From positions 37,202-101,201 of the forward strand of contig NZ_JAIRCA020000007.1 of the NCBI RefSeq assembly GCF_020089495.2: a DNA stretch of 64,000 nucleotides. The letters run 5' to 3'. The notes under the pieces are model-generated. The model ran no database searches, was not told where the DNA came from, and saw nothing but the letters and a program-made list of their open reading frames with translations. The translations under genes were made by a program, and so were the position numbers. This stretch comes from Streptococcus mitis subsp. hohhotensis. Its GTDB lineage: Bacteria; Bacillota; Bacilli; Lactobacillales; Streptococcaceae. Shown one piece after another: positions 48,801 through 56,812 of the stretch (positions within the stretch are counted from its first letter, which is position 1; each line of letters starts with the position of its first letter).

Positions 48801-48941
48801 AGCCTGATCACCGTCTATATAAGCAACTCGATTAGAATCTTTCTTAACTTGACCAGCTTGATACCGTCCAAGTTCATAGGAACAAACACTTAGGGCAAGG
48901 ACTGCCACTGAACCTGCTACATATTTTTTATTGATTTTCAT
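45828..48941 (-). CDS. phtE: Pneumococcal histidine triad protein (PhtE-class)
   Basis: Pht proteins are surface zinc-binding proteins that help AdcAII acquire zinc and affect complement binding. The 1037-residue length is that of PhtE. The N-terminus has a signal with CSYELGRYQ as in the family. Seven HxxHxH motifs are visible: HGDHYH at 83, HGNHFH at 207, HGDHFH at 317, then HGNHFH, HGDHYH, HMTHSH and HYDHYH. The block of residues about 180-345 is duplicated at about 385-555. The acidic C-terminal tail is Glu/Asp-rich. It starts seven bases after adcAII, in one operon. Only one pht is present where pneumococcus usually has phtD and phtE; a PhtD/PhtE hybrid is possible. Confidence 0.85.
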   Translation of the reverse strand: MKINKKYVAGSVAVLALSVCSYELGRYQAGQVKKDSNRVAYIDGDQAGQKAENLTPDEVSKREGINAEQIVIKITNQGYVTSHGDHYHYYNGKVPYDAIISEELLMKDPNYQLKDSDIVNEIKGGYVIKVDGKYYVYLKDATHADNIRTKEEIKRQKQEHSHNHGGGSNDQAVVAARAQGRYTTDDGYIFNASDIIEDTGDAYIVPHGNHFHYIPKSDLSASELAAAQAFLSGKGGQLSTVAYRSSRAETRSSVRRSQSEAPQDSAKAPESQNEDLASLLQELYALPLSQRHVESDGLVFDPAQITKRTANGVAVPHGDHFHFIPYSQMSALEEKLARNLPIGGQPVQSHDDNTKPSSPEKPSSPIKPNFNLNTPAPNRGTGGAYTTDDGYVFSPTDVIEDTGDAFVVPHGNHFHYIPKSDLSAGELAAAQAYWNGKQGSHSATSSSKPSSDNARPAQPSLTETPNMTVTPTYHQNQGEDIPTLLSELYAKPLSERHVESDGLVFDPAQIIKRTANGVAVPHGDHYHFIPYSQMSDLEQKIARMIPLHYSSSHWLPSRPNLIPAPDPTPVPSPQPIPNPQSSPSNPIDGKLVKQAVRKVADGYVFEENGISRYISAKELSAETVAAIDNKLSKQESLSHVLGAKKSTIPSSDQEFYNKVYDLLAKVHQNLISNKGRQADFDALDKLLERFNDVSSDKVKLVDDILTFLAPITHPERLGKPNAQIAYTDDEIKLAKLAGKYTTEDGYIFDPRDITSDEGDAYVTPHMTHSHWIKKESLSEAERAAAQTYAKEKGLMPPSTDNQGSGNTEVKGVEAIYNKVKAAKKVPLDHIPYNLQHTVEVKNGSLIIPHYDHYHNIKFSWFDEGLYEAPKGYSLEDLFATVKYYVEHPNERPHSDNGWGNASDHVRKNKADQDSKPDEDKEHDEVSEPTRPESDEKENHAGLNPSVDNLYKPSTDEDETEGVANDTTDEAEVPQVETEKVEAKLKEVEALLDKVTDASLKNNVTESLAGLRNNLSLQTMDNNGIMAEAEKLLALLKR

Positions 48942-48948
48942 TCTTTCC

Positions 48949-49866
48949 TCATTTCAATTCTTCTGCTAGAACACTCATATTTTCTTCCAGATTTTCTAAA
49001 TAGGTCTTGTCATTTTGTGGGTCTGCCTCTAAAGGATTCAGAGTTTTAAGACCCACACCTGTTGATTTGACAAGAGTTTCAGCTACTTTTGAAGAAGCAT
49101 TACTTTCTGTAAAAATTGTTTTAACCTTATAGGTCTTAACAAATTCCTGAATTTCTGTTAGTTGTCTTGGACTTGGTTCTTGTTCAGGAGAGATACCTGC
49201 AATACCAAGTTGATTAAGTCCAAATCTCTTCGCTAGATAAGAAAAGGCTGTATGTTGTGTTACAAAGGTTTTCTGACTCGCTTTTTCAAATTTAGGCTGG
49301 AATTTCTTAGTCAATTCTTGAGCTTTTTTGATAAAGGCTTGCGCATTTTTCTGATAAGTTTCTTTATGCTCACTGTCAACCTCTGAAAGTTTGTCAGCGA
49401 TAATTTGCGCTTCTTCACCAGCTTTTTCTGGGTCTAGCCAAGTATGAGGATCATAGAGCGTTTTTTCATCAACTCCATCCCCTGCTTCCACATCTTCTAG
49501 ACCAGGGACACGTTCCAATGTCATTCCCTCTGAAGCCTCTAAAACCTTAACTTTAGATTTTTTTAGATTGGGATCCAAACTTCCTGCCCAAGATTCGAGC
49601 GTATGCGAATGATAAACAAAGACATCTGCATCGTATATTGCTGCAATGTCATTTGCTGAAGGTTCAAAGGAGTGAATTCCGCTACTTGACTGAATCATCC
49701 GAACATCATTCAAGTCACCAGATACTTCCTTGACCATAGCGTAGATAGGATAGAAACTGGTCACAATTTTCATCCCTTTCCCTGTCTGACTTTCCTTTTG
49801 AACACAAGCACCTAAACACAAAAGAAAGATACTTAACAATACTAAAAATAAACTTTGTTTCTTCAT
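48949..49866 (-). CDS. adcAII: Zinc-binding lipoprotein AdcAII (Lmb)
   Basis: This is a cluster A-I metal-binding lipoprotein that delivers zinc to the AdcBC transporter and is also called laminin-binding protein. The 305-residue precursor has a lipobox LCLGAC with Cys21. The zinc ligands are in the expected places: His in SSGIHSFEPS (near 66), HSHT (near 86), a second set at DPHTWLDP (near 140) and HTAFSYLAKRFG (near 206), with Glu or Asp near 280. The short loop without a His-rich stretch distinguishes it from AdcA. The ATG at 49866 is followed at the other end by the pht gene. An AdcR-like operator lies just upstream. Confidence 0.93.
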   Translation of the reverse strand: MKKQSLFLVLLSIFLLCLGACVQKESQTGKGMKIVTSFYPIYAMVKEVSGDLNDVRMIQSSSGIHSFEPSANDIAAIYDADVFVYHSHTLESWAGSLDPNLKKSKVKVLEASEGMTLERVPGLEDVEAGDGVDEKTLYDPHTWLDPEKAGEEAQIIADKLSEVDSEHKETYQKNAQAFIKKAQELTKKFQPKFEKASQKTFVTQHTAFSYLAKRFGLNQLGIAGISPEQEPSPRQLTEIQEFVKTYKVKTIFTESNASSKVAETLVKSTGVGLKTLNPLEADPQNDKTYLENLEENMSVLAEELK

Positions 49867-49888
49867 GGATAACCCCTTAACTATTTAA

Positions 49889-49900
49889 TTAACTGGTAAA
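49889..49900. promoter_or_regulatory. AdcR operator upstream of adcAII
   Basis: TTAACTGGTAAA differs at one position from the streptococcal AdcR palindrome TTAACYRGTTAA. It lies 23 bases upstream of the adcAII start, where repression by zinc-loaded AdcR is known for this operon. Site seen, regulation inferred. Confidence 0.75.
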
Positions 49901-50012
49901 CATTCTACTCCTAAAAATTTAATCTGTCAAGCTATTTTAATAAAAAAATTGAAATTTCTTTCACATATAAAAATCTGCTGAGTTTCAACAACTCAACAGA
50001 TTCTCACTTTAT

Positions 50013-50208
50013 ATACTCAATGAAAATCAAAGAGCAAATTAGGAAGCTAGCCGTAGGTTGCTCAAAACACTGTTTTGAGGTTGTAGATAAGACTGACGAA
50101 GTCAGCTCAAAACATGTTTTTGAGGTTGTAGATGAAACTGACGAAGTCAGTAACCATACATACGGCAAGGCGAAGCTGACGTAGTTTGAAGAGATTTTCG
50201 AAGAGTAT
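50013..50208. repeat. BOX element 3 (boxA, two boxB copies, boxC)
   Basis: It runs from ATACTCAATG to GAAGAGTAT with two boxB units (each ending CTGACGAAGTCAG) and the boxA core TACGGCAAGGCGAAGC. The right end touches the stop codon of the permease gene. It fills most of 49901-50207. Confidence 0.92.
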
Positions 50209-51599
50209 TATTCTTCTATGGTAGAATGCTTATAACCATAAGTGAAGTAAATAAGACTTCCTATCAACAAAGCAACTAGGAAAGCAATCCAAGTTTCCAT
50301 ATTATACTGCAACATGAAGGATAAACAAATGATGATTGATAAAATTGGTAACAGAGGTACCAAGGGTGTTTTAAATTCCCCAGCTTTTGGCATCCCTTTT
50401 TCTTTCCGTAAGCGAATCAGACCATAAGCTAACATAATCAAGTAGGCTAAGGTACAAATATTTAAGAAGGCTGCGATACTAGCAAGAGGGAACATTCCTG
50501 CTGCTACTGCTGAAGCTAGACCTGTTAAAATAGTAGCATTTTTTGGTACCTTGCTTGTTTTGGTCAGTTCTTTAAAGGCAGCAGGCATTAAGCCATCGCG
50601 TGCTAAACTGTAAATCATACGCGATAGGGCATAGGTCATCGAAATACAAACTGTAATCAAGGTCAAGATAGCCACCAATGACACATAGTTGGCTGCCCAA
50701 CTAATCCCAATGCTACGAAGGGCAAAGGCAACGGCATCATCAACATTTAGATGGCTATAGTGAACTACACCAGTCAAGACAAGCGTCACCAAGGCATAAA
50801 GAATGGTTACGATAGAAAGCGATAAGACAATCCCTCTAGGAATATTTTTTTGAGGAGTCTTGACCTCATCTACGGCCATAGAAATGGATTCAAATCCCAA
50901 AAAACCGAAGAACATCAAGGACGCACCAGCCATAATACCAGTACTAGCACCATAGATTTGTCCAAAACCATAAGGAGCAAAATTGCTCCAATTATCAAGC
51001 TTGATATGCCAAATTCCTACTAAAACAAAGAGAGCTAAAGCGGAAAATTTCAAAATCACTAGAATAGAATTAAAGCGTAAGGCTGCCTTGGCATTTAGTA
51101 AAACAAGCGAGGTAACTAAAACTAAGACAAGAATAGGTAAGAAATCAACAAATGTGCCAGCTTGAGGATTAAAGGTGCCATTTAAAGCCTGAGGAAGGGC
51201 TATCCCATATTGAGAAAGCAAGCCTTTAAAATAAGCTGCCCAACCCGAAGCCACACCAGATATGGCTGTCATGAACTCCATCATGGTTAACCAACCAGCC
51301 AACCAGGCTGGGAATTCTCCTAAAATAGCATAGAGATAACTGTAGGCACCACCTGTAGCAGGTACTCGTGAAGCAAATTCTGCAAAAAAGAGGGCTGATA
51401 ATCCCACACACAAGGCAGAAATCACGATTGAAATCACTAGGGCTGGACCAGCTAGAGTTGCGGCTGCAGTACCTGTGATTGTAAAGACACCTGTCCCTAC
51501 CATGGCTCCAATACCCAGCAAAATCAAATCCCATAACTTCAAATGCCTGTGCATCTCTGTTTTATCTAAACTAACGTTCTTTGTTCTAAATATATTCAT
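50208..51599 (-). CDS. APC-superfamily amino acid permease
   Basis: The 463-residue protein has about 12-13 membrane helices and belongs to the cationic amino acid/YfnA-like branch. Helix 1 carries the APC signature LLGIGAMVGTGVFTITG, and helix 6 region has the FFGFLGFESISMAVDEVKTPQKNIPRG motif. The substrate is not certain; basic or branched amino acids are possible. The ATG at 51599 has GGAG six bases upstream. The apparent earlier TTG start lies in that ribosome site. The stop TAA overlaps the end of a BOX element by one base, and the C-terminus is short (HSTIEE). Neighbours do not suggest a specific pathway. Confidence 0.9.
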   Translation of the reverse strand: MNIFRTKNVSLDKTEMHRHLKLWDLILLGIGAMVGTGVFTITGTAAATLAGPALVISIVISALCVGLSALFFAEFASRVPATGGAYSYLYAILGEFPAWLAGWLTMMEFMTAISGVASGWAAYFKGLLSQYGIALPQALNGTFNPQAGTFVDFLPILVLVLVTSLVLLNAKAALRFNSILVILKFSALALFVLVGIWHIKLDNWSNFAPYGFGQIYGASTGIMAGASLMFFGFLGFESISMAVDEVKTPQKNIPRGIVLSLSIVTILYALVTLVLTGVVHYSHLNVDDAVAFALRSIGISWAANYVSLVAILTLITVCISMTYALSRMIYSLARDGLMPAAFKELTKTSKVPKNATILTGLASAVAAGMFPLASIAAFLNICTLAYLIMLAYGLIRLRKEKGMPKAGEFKTPLVPLLPILSIIICLSFMLQYNMETWIAFLVALLIGSLIYFTYGYKHSTIEE

Positions 51600-51710
51600 C
51601 TTTGACTCCAAAATAAAATGATGATTCTATTTTACCATAAATATAGGAGATTTGTGAATATTTATAAAATATTTTTCTGAAAAAATCTGACTACCTTTTT
51701 GCAATAGCTT

Positions 51711-51815
51711 ATACTCAATGAAAATCAAAGAGCAAACTAGGAAACTAGCCACAGGCTGTACTTGAGTACGGCAAGGCGACGTTGACGTGGTTTGAATTTG
51801 ATTTTCGAAGAGTAT
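51711..51815. repeat. BOX element 4 (boxA-boxC, no boxB)
   Basis: It starts ATACTCAATG and ends TTCGAAGAGTAT, with CGGCAAGGCGACGTTGACG inside. The right end meets the stop codon TAA of the DUF1002 gene, sharing one base. Confidence 0.9.
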
Positions 51816-52789
51816 TAAGAACCAAAACTCTTGAAGAAGTTGACAATGGCTTGCCAGAGGGCGCTTAGGAAATTACCGCCGTCTTCTAGCGCCTTATCAG
51901 CATCAAAGTTAAGGTTGATATTTTTAAAACTGTCGCCAGCTTGTGAAACAATACTTTGTTTAAGCTCATTCAGTGTTTTAGTGAAGTCTGTATTGCTAAG
52001 AATATCACTTTTTGAGAGATTCAAAGCAAAATTGATGATCATATTGATCTGGTTTCCTGTTATAACCTGATCAAGTTTGTAATTTTTTAAGGTATCTTCA
52101 ACAATTTTACGGACATCTTCCTCTGTCAAATTTCCCTTGCTTTCTTTAGCTTTGGCAAGTCCTGACTTGATATCGGCTAGGGCAACGTTTAATTTATTAG
52201 CATCATAGCCTGTTTTGTCCTTGTTTTCAGCATTGATATCGGACAAAGCCTTCAGCTCTTCTTGAGCCAAATCTTTGTTGGCTTGTGGCACCTTGGCTCC
52301 ATTAGCTTCCAGCGAATAGTAAATCCCGGCTAAGGCACTCTCTCCTGTAACGGGAATAGGTGCTGCTACAGTGATTTTGGCGTGTTCCACACCCAAAGTT
52401 ACGGCTGCATTTCGGTACATATCCTGAGTTACCTTGGTGATATTTTCAGGTGTTTCAATCTTGACCTCAAGTGGCGATTTGTCCCCTAGCTTTTGAATCT
52501 TGGCTGATGAATACAACTGTAAACTAGAGTCATTGGCCACATTCATAATCTTAGAATAGACATCAGGCGTCATGGTCTTGAGTTCTTTGGTGTCTGTTGA
52601 GGCATTGTAGCCTAGTTTTTTAAGGGTTTGATTTTTTTGGTCTTCAGACAATGATGAACCTAGGACATATTCAGGTTGGACATAGGTTTCATCGATGACT
52701 TTTTGAACATCTGTTGCTGCATGGACGCTATTTATAGCTGTTACTGCCCACAAGACCGCAGCACTAGTCAGAAAGAGTTTCTTTCTCAT
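51815..52789 (-). CDS. Secreted DUF1002-family protein
   Basis: The 324-residue protein has a clear signal peptide (MRKKLFLTSAAVLWAVTAINSVHAA, cleavage likely after about residue 24) and then belongs to the DUF1002 family, of unknown function, in Firmicutes. Motif-like segments are LGVEHAKITVAAPIPVTGESALAGIYY (about 133-160). The C-terminus is amphipathic (FLSALWQAIVNFFKSFGS). No catalytic motif is evident. The gene ends at a BOX element. It starts downstream of pvaA in the same orientation, with a terminator between, so it has its own promoter. I would not assign a function. Confidence 0.85.
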   Translation of the reverse strand: MRKKLFLTSAAVLWAVTAINSVHAATDVQKVIDETYVQPEYVLGSSLSEDQKNQTLKKLGYNASTDTKELKTMTPDVYSKIMNVANDSSLQLYSSAKIQKLGDKSPLEVKIETPENITKVTQDMYRNAAVTLGVEHAKITVAAPIPVTGESALAGIYYSLEANGAKVPQANKDLAQEELKALSDINAENKDKTGYDANKLNVALADIKSGLAKAKESKGNLTEEDVRKIVEDTLKNYKLDQVITGNQINMIINFALNLSKSDILSNTDFTKTLNELKQSIVSQAGDSFKNINLNFDADKALEDGGNFLSALWQAIVNFFKSFGS

Positions 52790-52852
52790 AGGGAATTTCC
52801 TCCTTTACCTTTCTAAAGTAATATATCTATCTTAAAGAAAACTTATAACAAA

Positions 52853-52875
52853 AACACCTGGGCTAGCCAGATGTT
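52853..52875 (-). terminator. Terminator overlapping the end of the PvaA-like gene
   Basis: AACATCTGG and CCAGGTGTT form a nine-pair stem (one G-T) with a five-base loop, then TTTTTGTT. The gene's stop codon (52863-52865) lies inside this hairpin. Confidence 0.75.
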
Positions 52876-53477
52876 GAAAAGAGAGTGAAACATTTGATGA
52901 TGTAAAGGTTGAGTTGCACTTGTCTAGAATAATAATAGTTTCCTCCATTTACATAGAGTTCTGCACCGTGAAAAACGGAAATGGGGTGAATATAACTATA
53001 AGTCTTTCCAGTGGTATTACCAAGCAAGGGAGCAACAGTCTCACGAGAGTACTGTTTGGCCAGAGCCAAGGTATTTTCCTTGCCATTTTGGGCGATAAAA
53101 TCGATATAGGCAGGTCCAAAATTATAGGCTTGAACAGCCGTCCAGACATCTACCCCCTTCTTCTGGGCCAGATAGAGATTGTCTGTCAGAGTTTGAACGC
53201 CTTGCCGAATGCTAGAGGCGTTATCATTGATGGTATTGGTTGAACCACTTGCAGACTCACTAGATTGCATAACATCGCCTTCTTTTCCTTTTGTTTCGGT
53301 ATAAATCATAGCGAGCACAAGCTCTTCGTTTGCTGGTGTGTCTTTTTCACTCAAGATTTCTCGCACCATGGGTTGATAGGTCATGACTTGCTTGACATCT
53401 TGGTGAACGCGGTAAGCTTTATAGCCAGCAAAAAGGAAGACTGCTAGTACAAGCACTCTTCGAATTCGTTTAAACAT
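52863..53477 (-). CDS. pvaA: Lysozyme-like/lytic transglycosylase protein (PvaA-like)
   Basis: The 204-residue protein has one N-terminal membrane segment (residues 7-20) and a lysozyme-like domain of the same family as pneumococcal vaccine antigen A. Hallmarks are [22 protein letters not shown] with putative catalytic Glu61 and the [11 protein letters not shown] motif (near 121-131). It should act on peptidoglycan outside the membrane. It overlaps the previous gene by one base (TAATG), so it is translationally coupled to it. The last residues lie within a terminator hairpin, so the true C-terminus is probably not functionally constrained. Synteny to glyA is as in pneumococcus, from memory. 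Confidence 0.82.
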   Translation of the reverse strand: MFKRIRRVLVLAVFLFAGYKAYRVHQDVKQVMTYQPMVREILSEKDTPANEELVLAMIYTETKGKEGDVMQSSESASGSTNTINDNASSIRQGVQTLTDNLYLAQKKGVDVWTAVQAYNFGPAYIDFIAQNGKENTLALAKQYSRETVAPLLGNTTGKTYSYIHPISVFHGAELYVNGGNYYYSRQVQLNLYIIKCFTLFSTSG

Positions 53478-54451
53478 TATTTACTTTGGATATCCTCGAT
53501 ATTTTTGATTAAGATAGAGTAAGTTCCATTGTCGTTTTGGATAAACTCAACAGACTCGGCGTCTTGATAGACGTTATTGGGAACGATGAGCTCAATTCCA
53601 TTTGACAAGGAAAGTTTTTGGTTTTCAAATTTCTTAAGCTGACGACTGGCATCAATTTCATCAAATTGCACAGGTTCTGGTACAGCTTCTTTAACTTGAT
53701 CAATAAAGCTTAATCGAGCCGTCAGGTTGTTATCAAAAAGGTCGTTGGCCAATCTTTCTGGTGACAATTCATTGCTTTCTTCCAGATTGTTAAAAATAGC
53801 TGATTTGACCTTAGATTGAAATTGAAAATCATCTGTGTTAAAGGTTTCAGCAATTCTCTGAGCCGTTTTTTCCAGCTCCTTGATGGATTTCTTGGGTGAA
53901 ATCTTAGGGGCGACGGCAAGAAGATTATCTGAAAAATAGTTCAAAAAAGTCCCGTTGTACTTGATTCGTTTTTCAATCAGATGGTACTTACGACTCTGAA
54001 GATTGACCACCAAGGCCTCATCAGCCCCTGTTCCAAATCCAGGCAGGTTATTCTGAGTCAGCTTGATTGGATTATCAACTTCTCCTCCGAGGTGAGTCAA
54101 GGTCTCACGCAGGGCAATTCTCAAGAAAGCGAAATGTTCCACGCCTTCTTTAGAAAATTGCACAAAAATCAAGTCATTGGTCTTGAGGTTTTCAGAAATA
54201 CTGAACTCTTCTTTCCAGAGATTAGCCAGTGTTACTGATGTCTCCAACAAATCGTCTGTGATGTGATTGAAGAAGGGATTTTCTTCTTCGAAAATCCCAG
54301 TCTTGGCTTCATCTGAATACACACGTTCAATTTTTTTCCGCAGGTATTCTTCGATTTTTGGAGTGATATTGAGAAACTTATCCGCCAGGAACAGCTCGGT
54401 ATCATCCGGGCTGAACTGGTGAATAATGGCTTTCTTAATATAAATGTCCAT
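53477..54451 (-). CDS. 37-kDa nucleoid-associated protein family (NdpA/YejK type)
   Basis: The 324-residue protein matches the family of nucleoid-associated proteins, with the start [17 protein letters not shown] and the mid-region [17 protein letters not shown] and [25 protein letters not shown], all typical. Gram-positive members are widespread but poorly studied. I chose the ATG at 54451 because family members begin at this residue; a longer in-frame reading overlaps glyA. It follows glyA after seven bases and precedes the pvaA-like gene, so all three are in one operon. Its relation to serine/glycine metabolism is not obvious. Confidence 0.85.
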   Translation of the reverse strand: MDIYIKKAIIHQFSPDDTELFLADKFLNITPKIEEYLRKKIERVYSDEAKTGIFEEENPFFNHITDDLLETSVTLANLWKEEFSISENLKTNDLIFVQFSKEGVEHFAFLRIALRETLTHLGGEVDNPIKLTQNNLPGFGTGADEALVVNLQSRKYHLIEKRIKYNGTFLNYFSDNLLAVAPKISPKKSIKELEKTAQRIAETFNTDDFQFQSKVKSAIFNNLEESNELSPERLANDLFDNNLTARLSFIDQVKEAVPEPVQFDEIDASRQLKKFENQKLSLSNGIELIVPNNVYQDAESVEFIQNDNGTYSILIKNIEDIQSK

Positions 54452-54458
54452 AAAAGTA

Positions 54459-55715
54459 TTAGTCCTCGTATAGTGGGAAGGCATCTGTCAATTCTTTAAC
54501 TTCACTTCTCACTTCTTCTAAGACAGCTTTATTTTCTGCATTTTTAAGGGTTTTAATGATGAGTTCAGCCACTTTGCGACTTTCTTCTTCACCAAATCCA
54601 CGTGCAGTAATGGCTGCTGCTCCGATACGAATCCCACTTGTCTTGAATGGTGACAAGCTTTCGTAAGGGATTGAGTTTTTATTTAGGGTAATATTGACTT
54701 CATCCAGCAAGTTTTGAGCAACTTTTCCGTTTTCTACAACCTTAGTCACATCAACAAGGAAGAGATGGTTTTCAGTCCCGCCAGAAATAATACGGAAATC
54801 AGGGTCTTGCAAGAAGACATCTGCCATAGCCTTGCTGTTCTTGATAACATTGGCAGCATATTCCTTGAAAGCTGGATCCAAAACTTCTTTGAAGGAAACA
54901 GCCTTCGCAGCCACAACATGTTCCAAAGGACCTCCCTGAATACCAGGGAAAATAGCTGAATTGATTTTCTTAGCAAGTTCTTCGTCATTGGTCAAAATCA
55001 AACCACCACGTGGTCCACGAAGGGTTTTATGAGTCGTTGTTGTAGTGATATGGGCGTATGGTACTGGGCTTGGGTGAAGACCAGCCGCAACCAAACCAGC
55101 GATATGGGCCATATCCACCATGAGCTTAGCACCAACAGCATCAGCAATTTCACGGAATTTTGAAAAGTCGATAATTTGAGAATAGGCTGAAGCACCTGCT
55201 ACAATCAGTTTTGGTTTTACTTCTTGGGCTTGTTTCAAAATAGCATCAAAGTCCAAGAGTTCGGTCTCAGGATCCACACTATAAGAAACAAAGTTGTAGG
55301 TTTGACCAGAGAAGCTGACAGGAGCTCCGTGAGTCAAGTGTCCACCAGCTGCTAAATCCATTCCCATAACAGTATCACCTGGCTCAATCAAGGCCATGTA
55401 TGCCGCACAGTTAGCTTGGCTTCCTGAGTGAGGTTGGACATTGGCAAATTTAGCACCGAAAATTTCTTTTGCGCGTTCAATGGCTAGAGTTTCTACCATA
55501 TCTACCACATCTGTACCACCATAATAACGGCGTCCTGGGTAGCCTTCGGCGTATTTATTCGTCAAGATAGACCCTTGAGCTGCCATAACTGCCTTGGAAA
55601 CCACGTTTTCCGAAGCAATCAACTCAATGTTGTTTTGTTGGCGTTCTTCTTCTTTGGAAATAGCATTCCAGAGATCAGCATCATATGCTTTAAAATCATC
55701 TTTGTCAAAAATCAT
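54459..55715 (-). CDS. glyA: Serine hydroxymethyltransferase
   Basis: GlyA converts serine and tetrahydrofolate to glycine and 5,10-methylene-tetrahydrofolate. The 418-residue protein has the PLP fold type I with the lysine motif [14 protein letters not shown] (near 220-233), GGHLTHGAP near 123-131, and SGSQAN near 97-102. The ATG at 55715 follows AAAGGAGAAGACC. The gene opens a leftward operon with the nucleoid-associated protein and the pvaA-like gene. All active-site elements are present. Confidence 0.97.
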   Translation of the reverse strand: MIFDKDDFKAYDADLWNAISKEEERQQNNIELIASENVVSKAVMAAQGSILTNKYAEGYPGRRYYGGTDVVDMVETLAIERAKEIFGAKFANVQPHSGSQANCAAYMALIEPGDTVMGMDLAAGGHLTHGAPVSFSGQTYNFVSYSVDPETELLDFDAILKQAQEVKPKLIVAGASAYSQIIDFSKFREIADAVGAKLMVDMAHIAGLVAAGLHPSPVPYAHITTTTTHKTLRGPRGGLILTNDEELAKKINSAIFPGIQGGPLEHVVAAKAVSFKEVLDPAFKEYAANVIKNSKAMADVFLQDPDFRIISGGTENHLFLVDVTKVVENGKVAQNLLDEVNITLNKNSIPYESLSPFKTSGIRIGAAAITARGFGEEESRKVAELIIKTLKNAENKAVLEEVRSEVKELTDAFPLYED

Positions 55716-55775
55716 AGGTCTTCTCCTTTATAGTGTGACTGGTCCCTTAATTTAATTTTACAGTAAGAAAGTAAA

Positions 55776-56207
55776 CTAAAAGATGCGAATAAACCGTTTC
55801 TGCACTTTATCACAAGTATAACCAACTTTTTCATAAAATGCATGAGCACCCAGACGATGATCGGCAGAGTTCAAGCGGATAAACCCATAACCGCGTCTTT
55901 TTGCTTCTTGCTCCAACCCTTGTAGTAAGCTTTTACCAATACCTTGACCTTGTACTTGAGGTGAAACTGCTAAGCCTAAGATGTTAAATCCTGCTTTAGA
56001 ATAAAGGGATTCATAAACCTCAGCGTGGACATATCCAAGTAAGACATGACTGTTTACATCCTCATAGCCAAGTAGAAAATGATGGGAATCCTGAGACAGT
56101 CTAGCTAGTTGGCTAGCCGTTTCCCCTGGACTAAAAGAATAACCCAAAGCCTCTTGGTTAATCTCGCATATAGCATTTATATCTGTTTCTTTCAAATCTC
56201 TTAGCAT
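55776..56207 (-). CDS. GNAT-family N-acetyltransferase (RimI-like)
   Basis: The 143-residue protein is a single GNAT domain with motif A VSPQVQGQGIGKSLLQGLE (about 85-103), which fits the Q/RxxGxG/A acetyl-CoA loop, and a C-terminal YEKVGY segment (about 128-133). Family members acetylate ribosomal protein S18 or small molecules; the target is unknown. I chose the ATG at 56207 because GGAGG lies seven bases upstream; an ATG two codons earlier is too close to it. Its ribosome site is within the end of the Sua5 gene, so it is coupled to it. Confidence 0.87.
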   Translation of the reverse strand: MLRDLKETDINAICEINQEALGYSFSPGETASQLARLSQDSHHFLLGYEDVNSHVLLGYVHAEVYESLYSKAGFNILGLAVSPQVQGQGIGKSLLQGLEQEAKRRGYGFIRLNSADHRLGAHAFYEKVGYTCDKVQKRFIRIF

Positions 56208-56209
56208 CT

Positions 56210-56812
56210 TCATTCCTCCTCAAAAGAAATCTCTGGCAACTGAACAAGAATATCTTCTCGCTTAATGGCCCCTTGGCGTAAGATTTTCACCTTGGCTCCA
56301 GACAAGTCTAAAATAGTTGAATCCTGTCCAGTTAGAAAAGCATCGTCTTCCAGCCCCAGAACATCTTGGTCAAAATCCTCTAGAATTTGATTAAAGCTCA
56401 CTCCACTTGCCTGACCTGAGATATTGGCAGACGGTCCAATCAAGGGACCTGTCTCTCGAATAAAATCCAGAGTAATGGGGTGACTAGGCATCCGAAATCC
56501 AACAGTTGCAAGACCAGAATTGATCCAATAGGGAACTCTGTCATTGGCTTCGAGAATAATGGTCAAGGGACCTGGTAAAAAGATCTCGACAAGTTTTTGT
56601 AGATAAGCTGGCTGATTCTTTGAAAAGTGCAAGATGTCCTCTAGAGAGGCAACATTGAGGTTAAGAGCCTTGTCTCTAGGACGACGTTTGAGTTGGTATA
56701 CATGATCAACCGCTTTTTCGTCTAGAGCCTTGGCAAAAAGACCGTAAACAGTCTCTGTAGGCAGAACGACAGCTCCACCATTTTCCAACTCTTGTCTAAT
56801 CTTGTTTATCAT
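56210..56812 (-). CDS. tsaC: Sua5/YciO/YrdC threonylcarbamoyl-AMP synthase family protein
   Basis: This family makes threonylcarbamoyl-AMP for the t6A37 modification of ANN-decoding tRNAs. The 200-residue protein is the TsaC size, with the motif LPTETVYGL (about 24-32), KRRPRDKALN (about 46-55, K-R-P site) and GPSANISGQASG (about 140-151). I took the ATG at 56812 by family alignment; an earlier TTG frame lies inside prmC. It overlaps the prmC stop region, so the two are coupled. The usual neighbours PrmC and PrfA support a translation role. The symbol is a family name; the gene is also called sua5 or ywlC. Confidence 0.9.
   Translation of the reverse strand: MINKIRQELENGGAVVLPTETVYGLFAKALDEKAVDHVYQLKRRPRDKALNLNVASLEDILHFSKNQPAYLQKLVEIFLPGPLTIILEANDRVPYWINSGLATVGFRMPSHPITLDFIRETGPLIGPSANISGQASGVSFNQILEDFDQDVLGLEDDAFLTGQDSTILDLSGAKVKILRQGAIKREDILVQLPEISFEEE

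Noticed and set aside
55716..55775. T-box or riboswitch before glyA
   Set aside because: The leader is about 60 bases and has no T-box sequence or glycine-riboswitch core.
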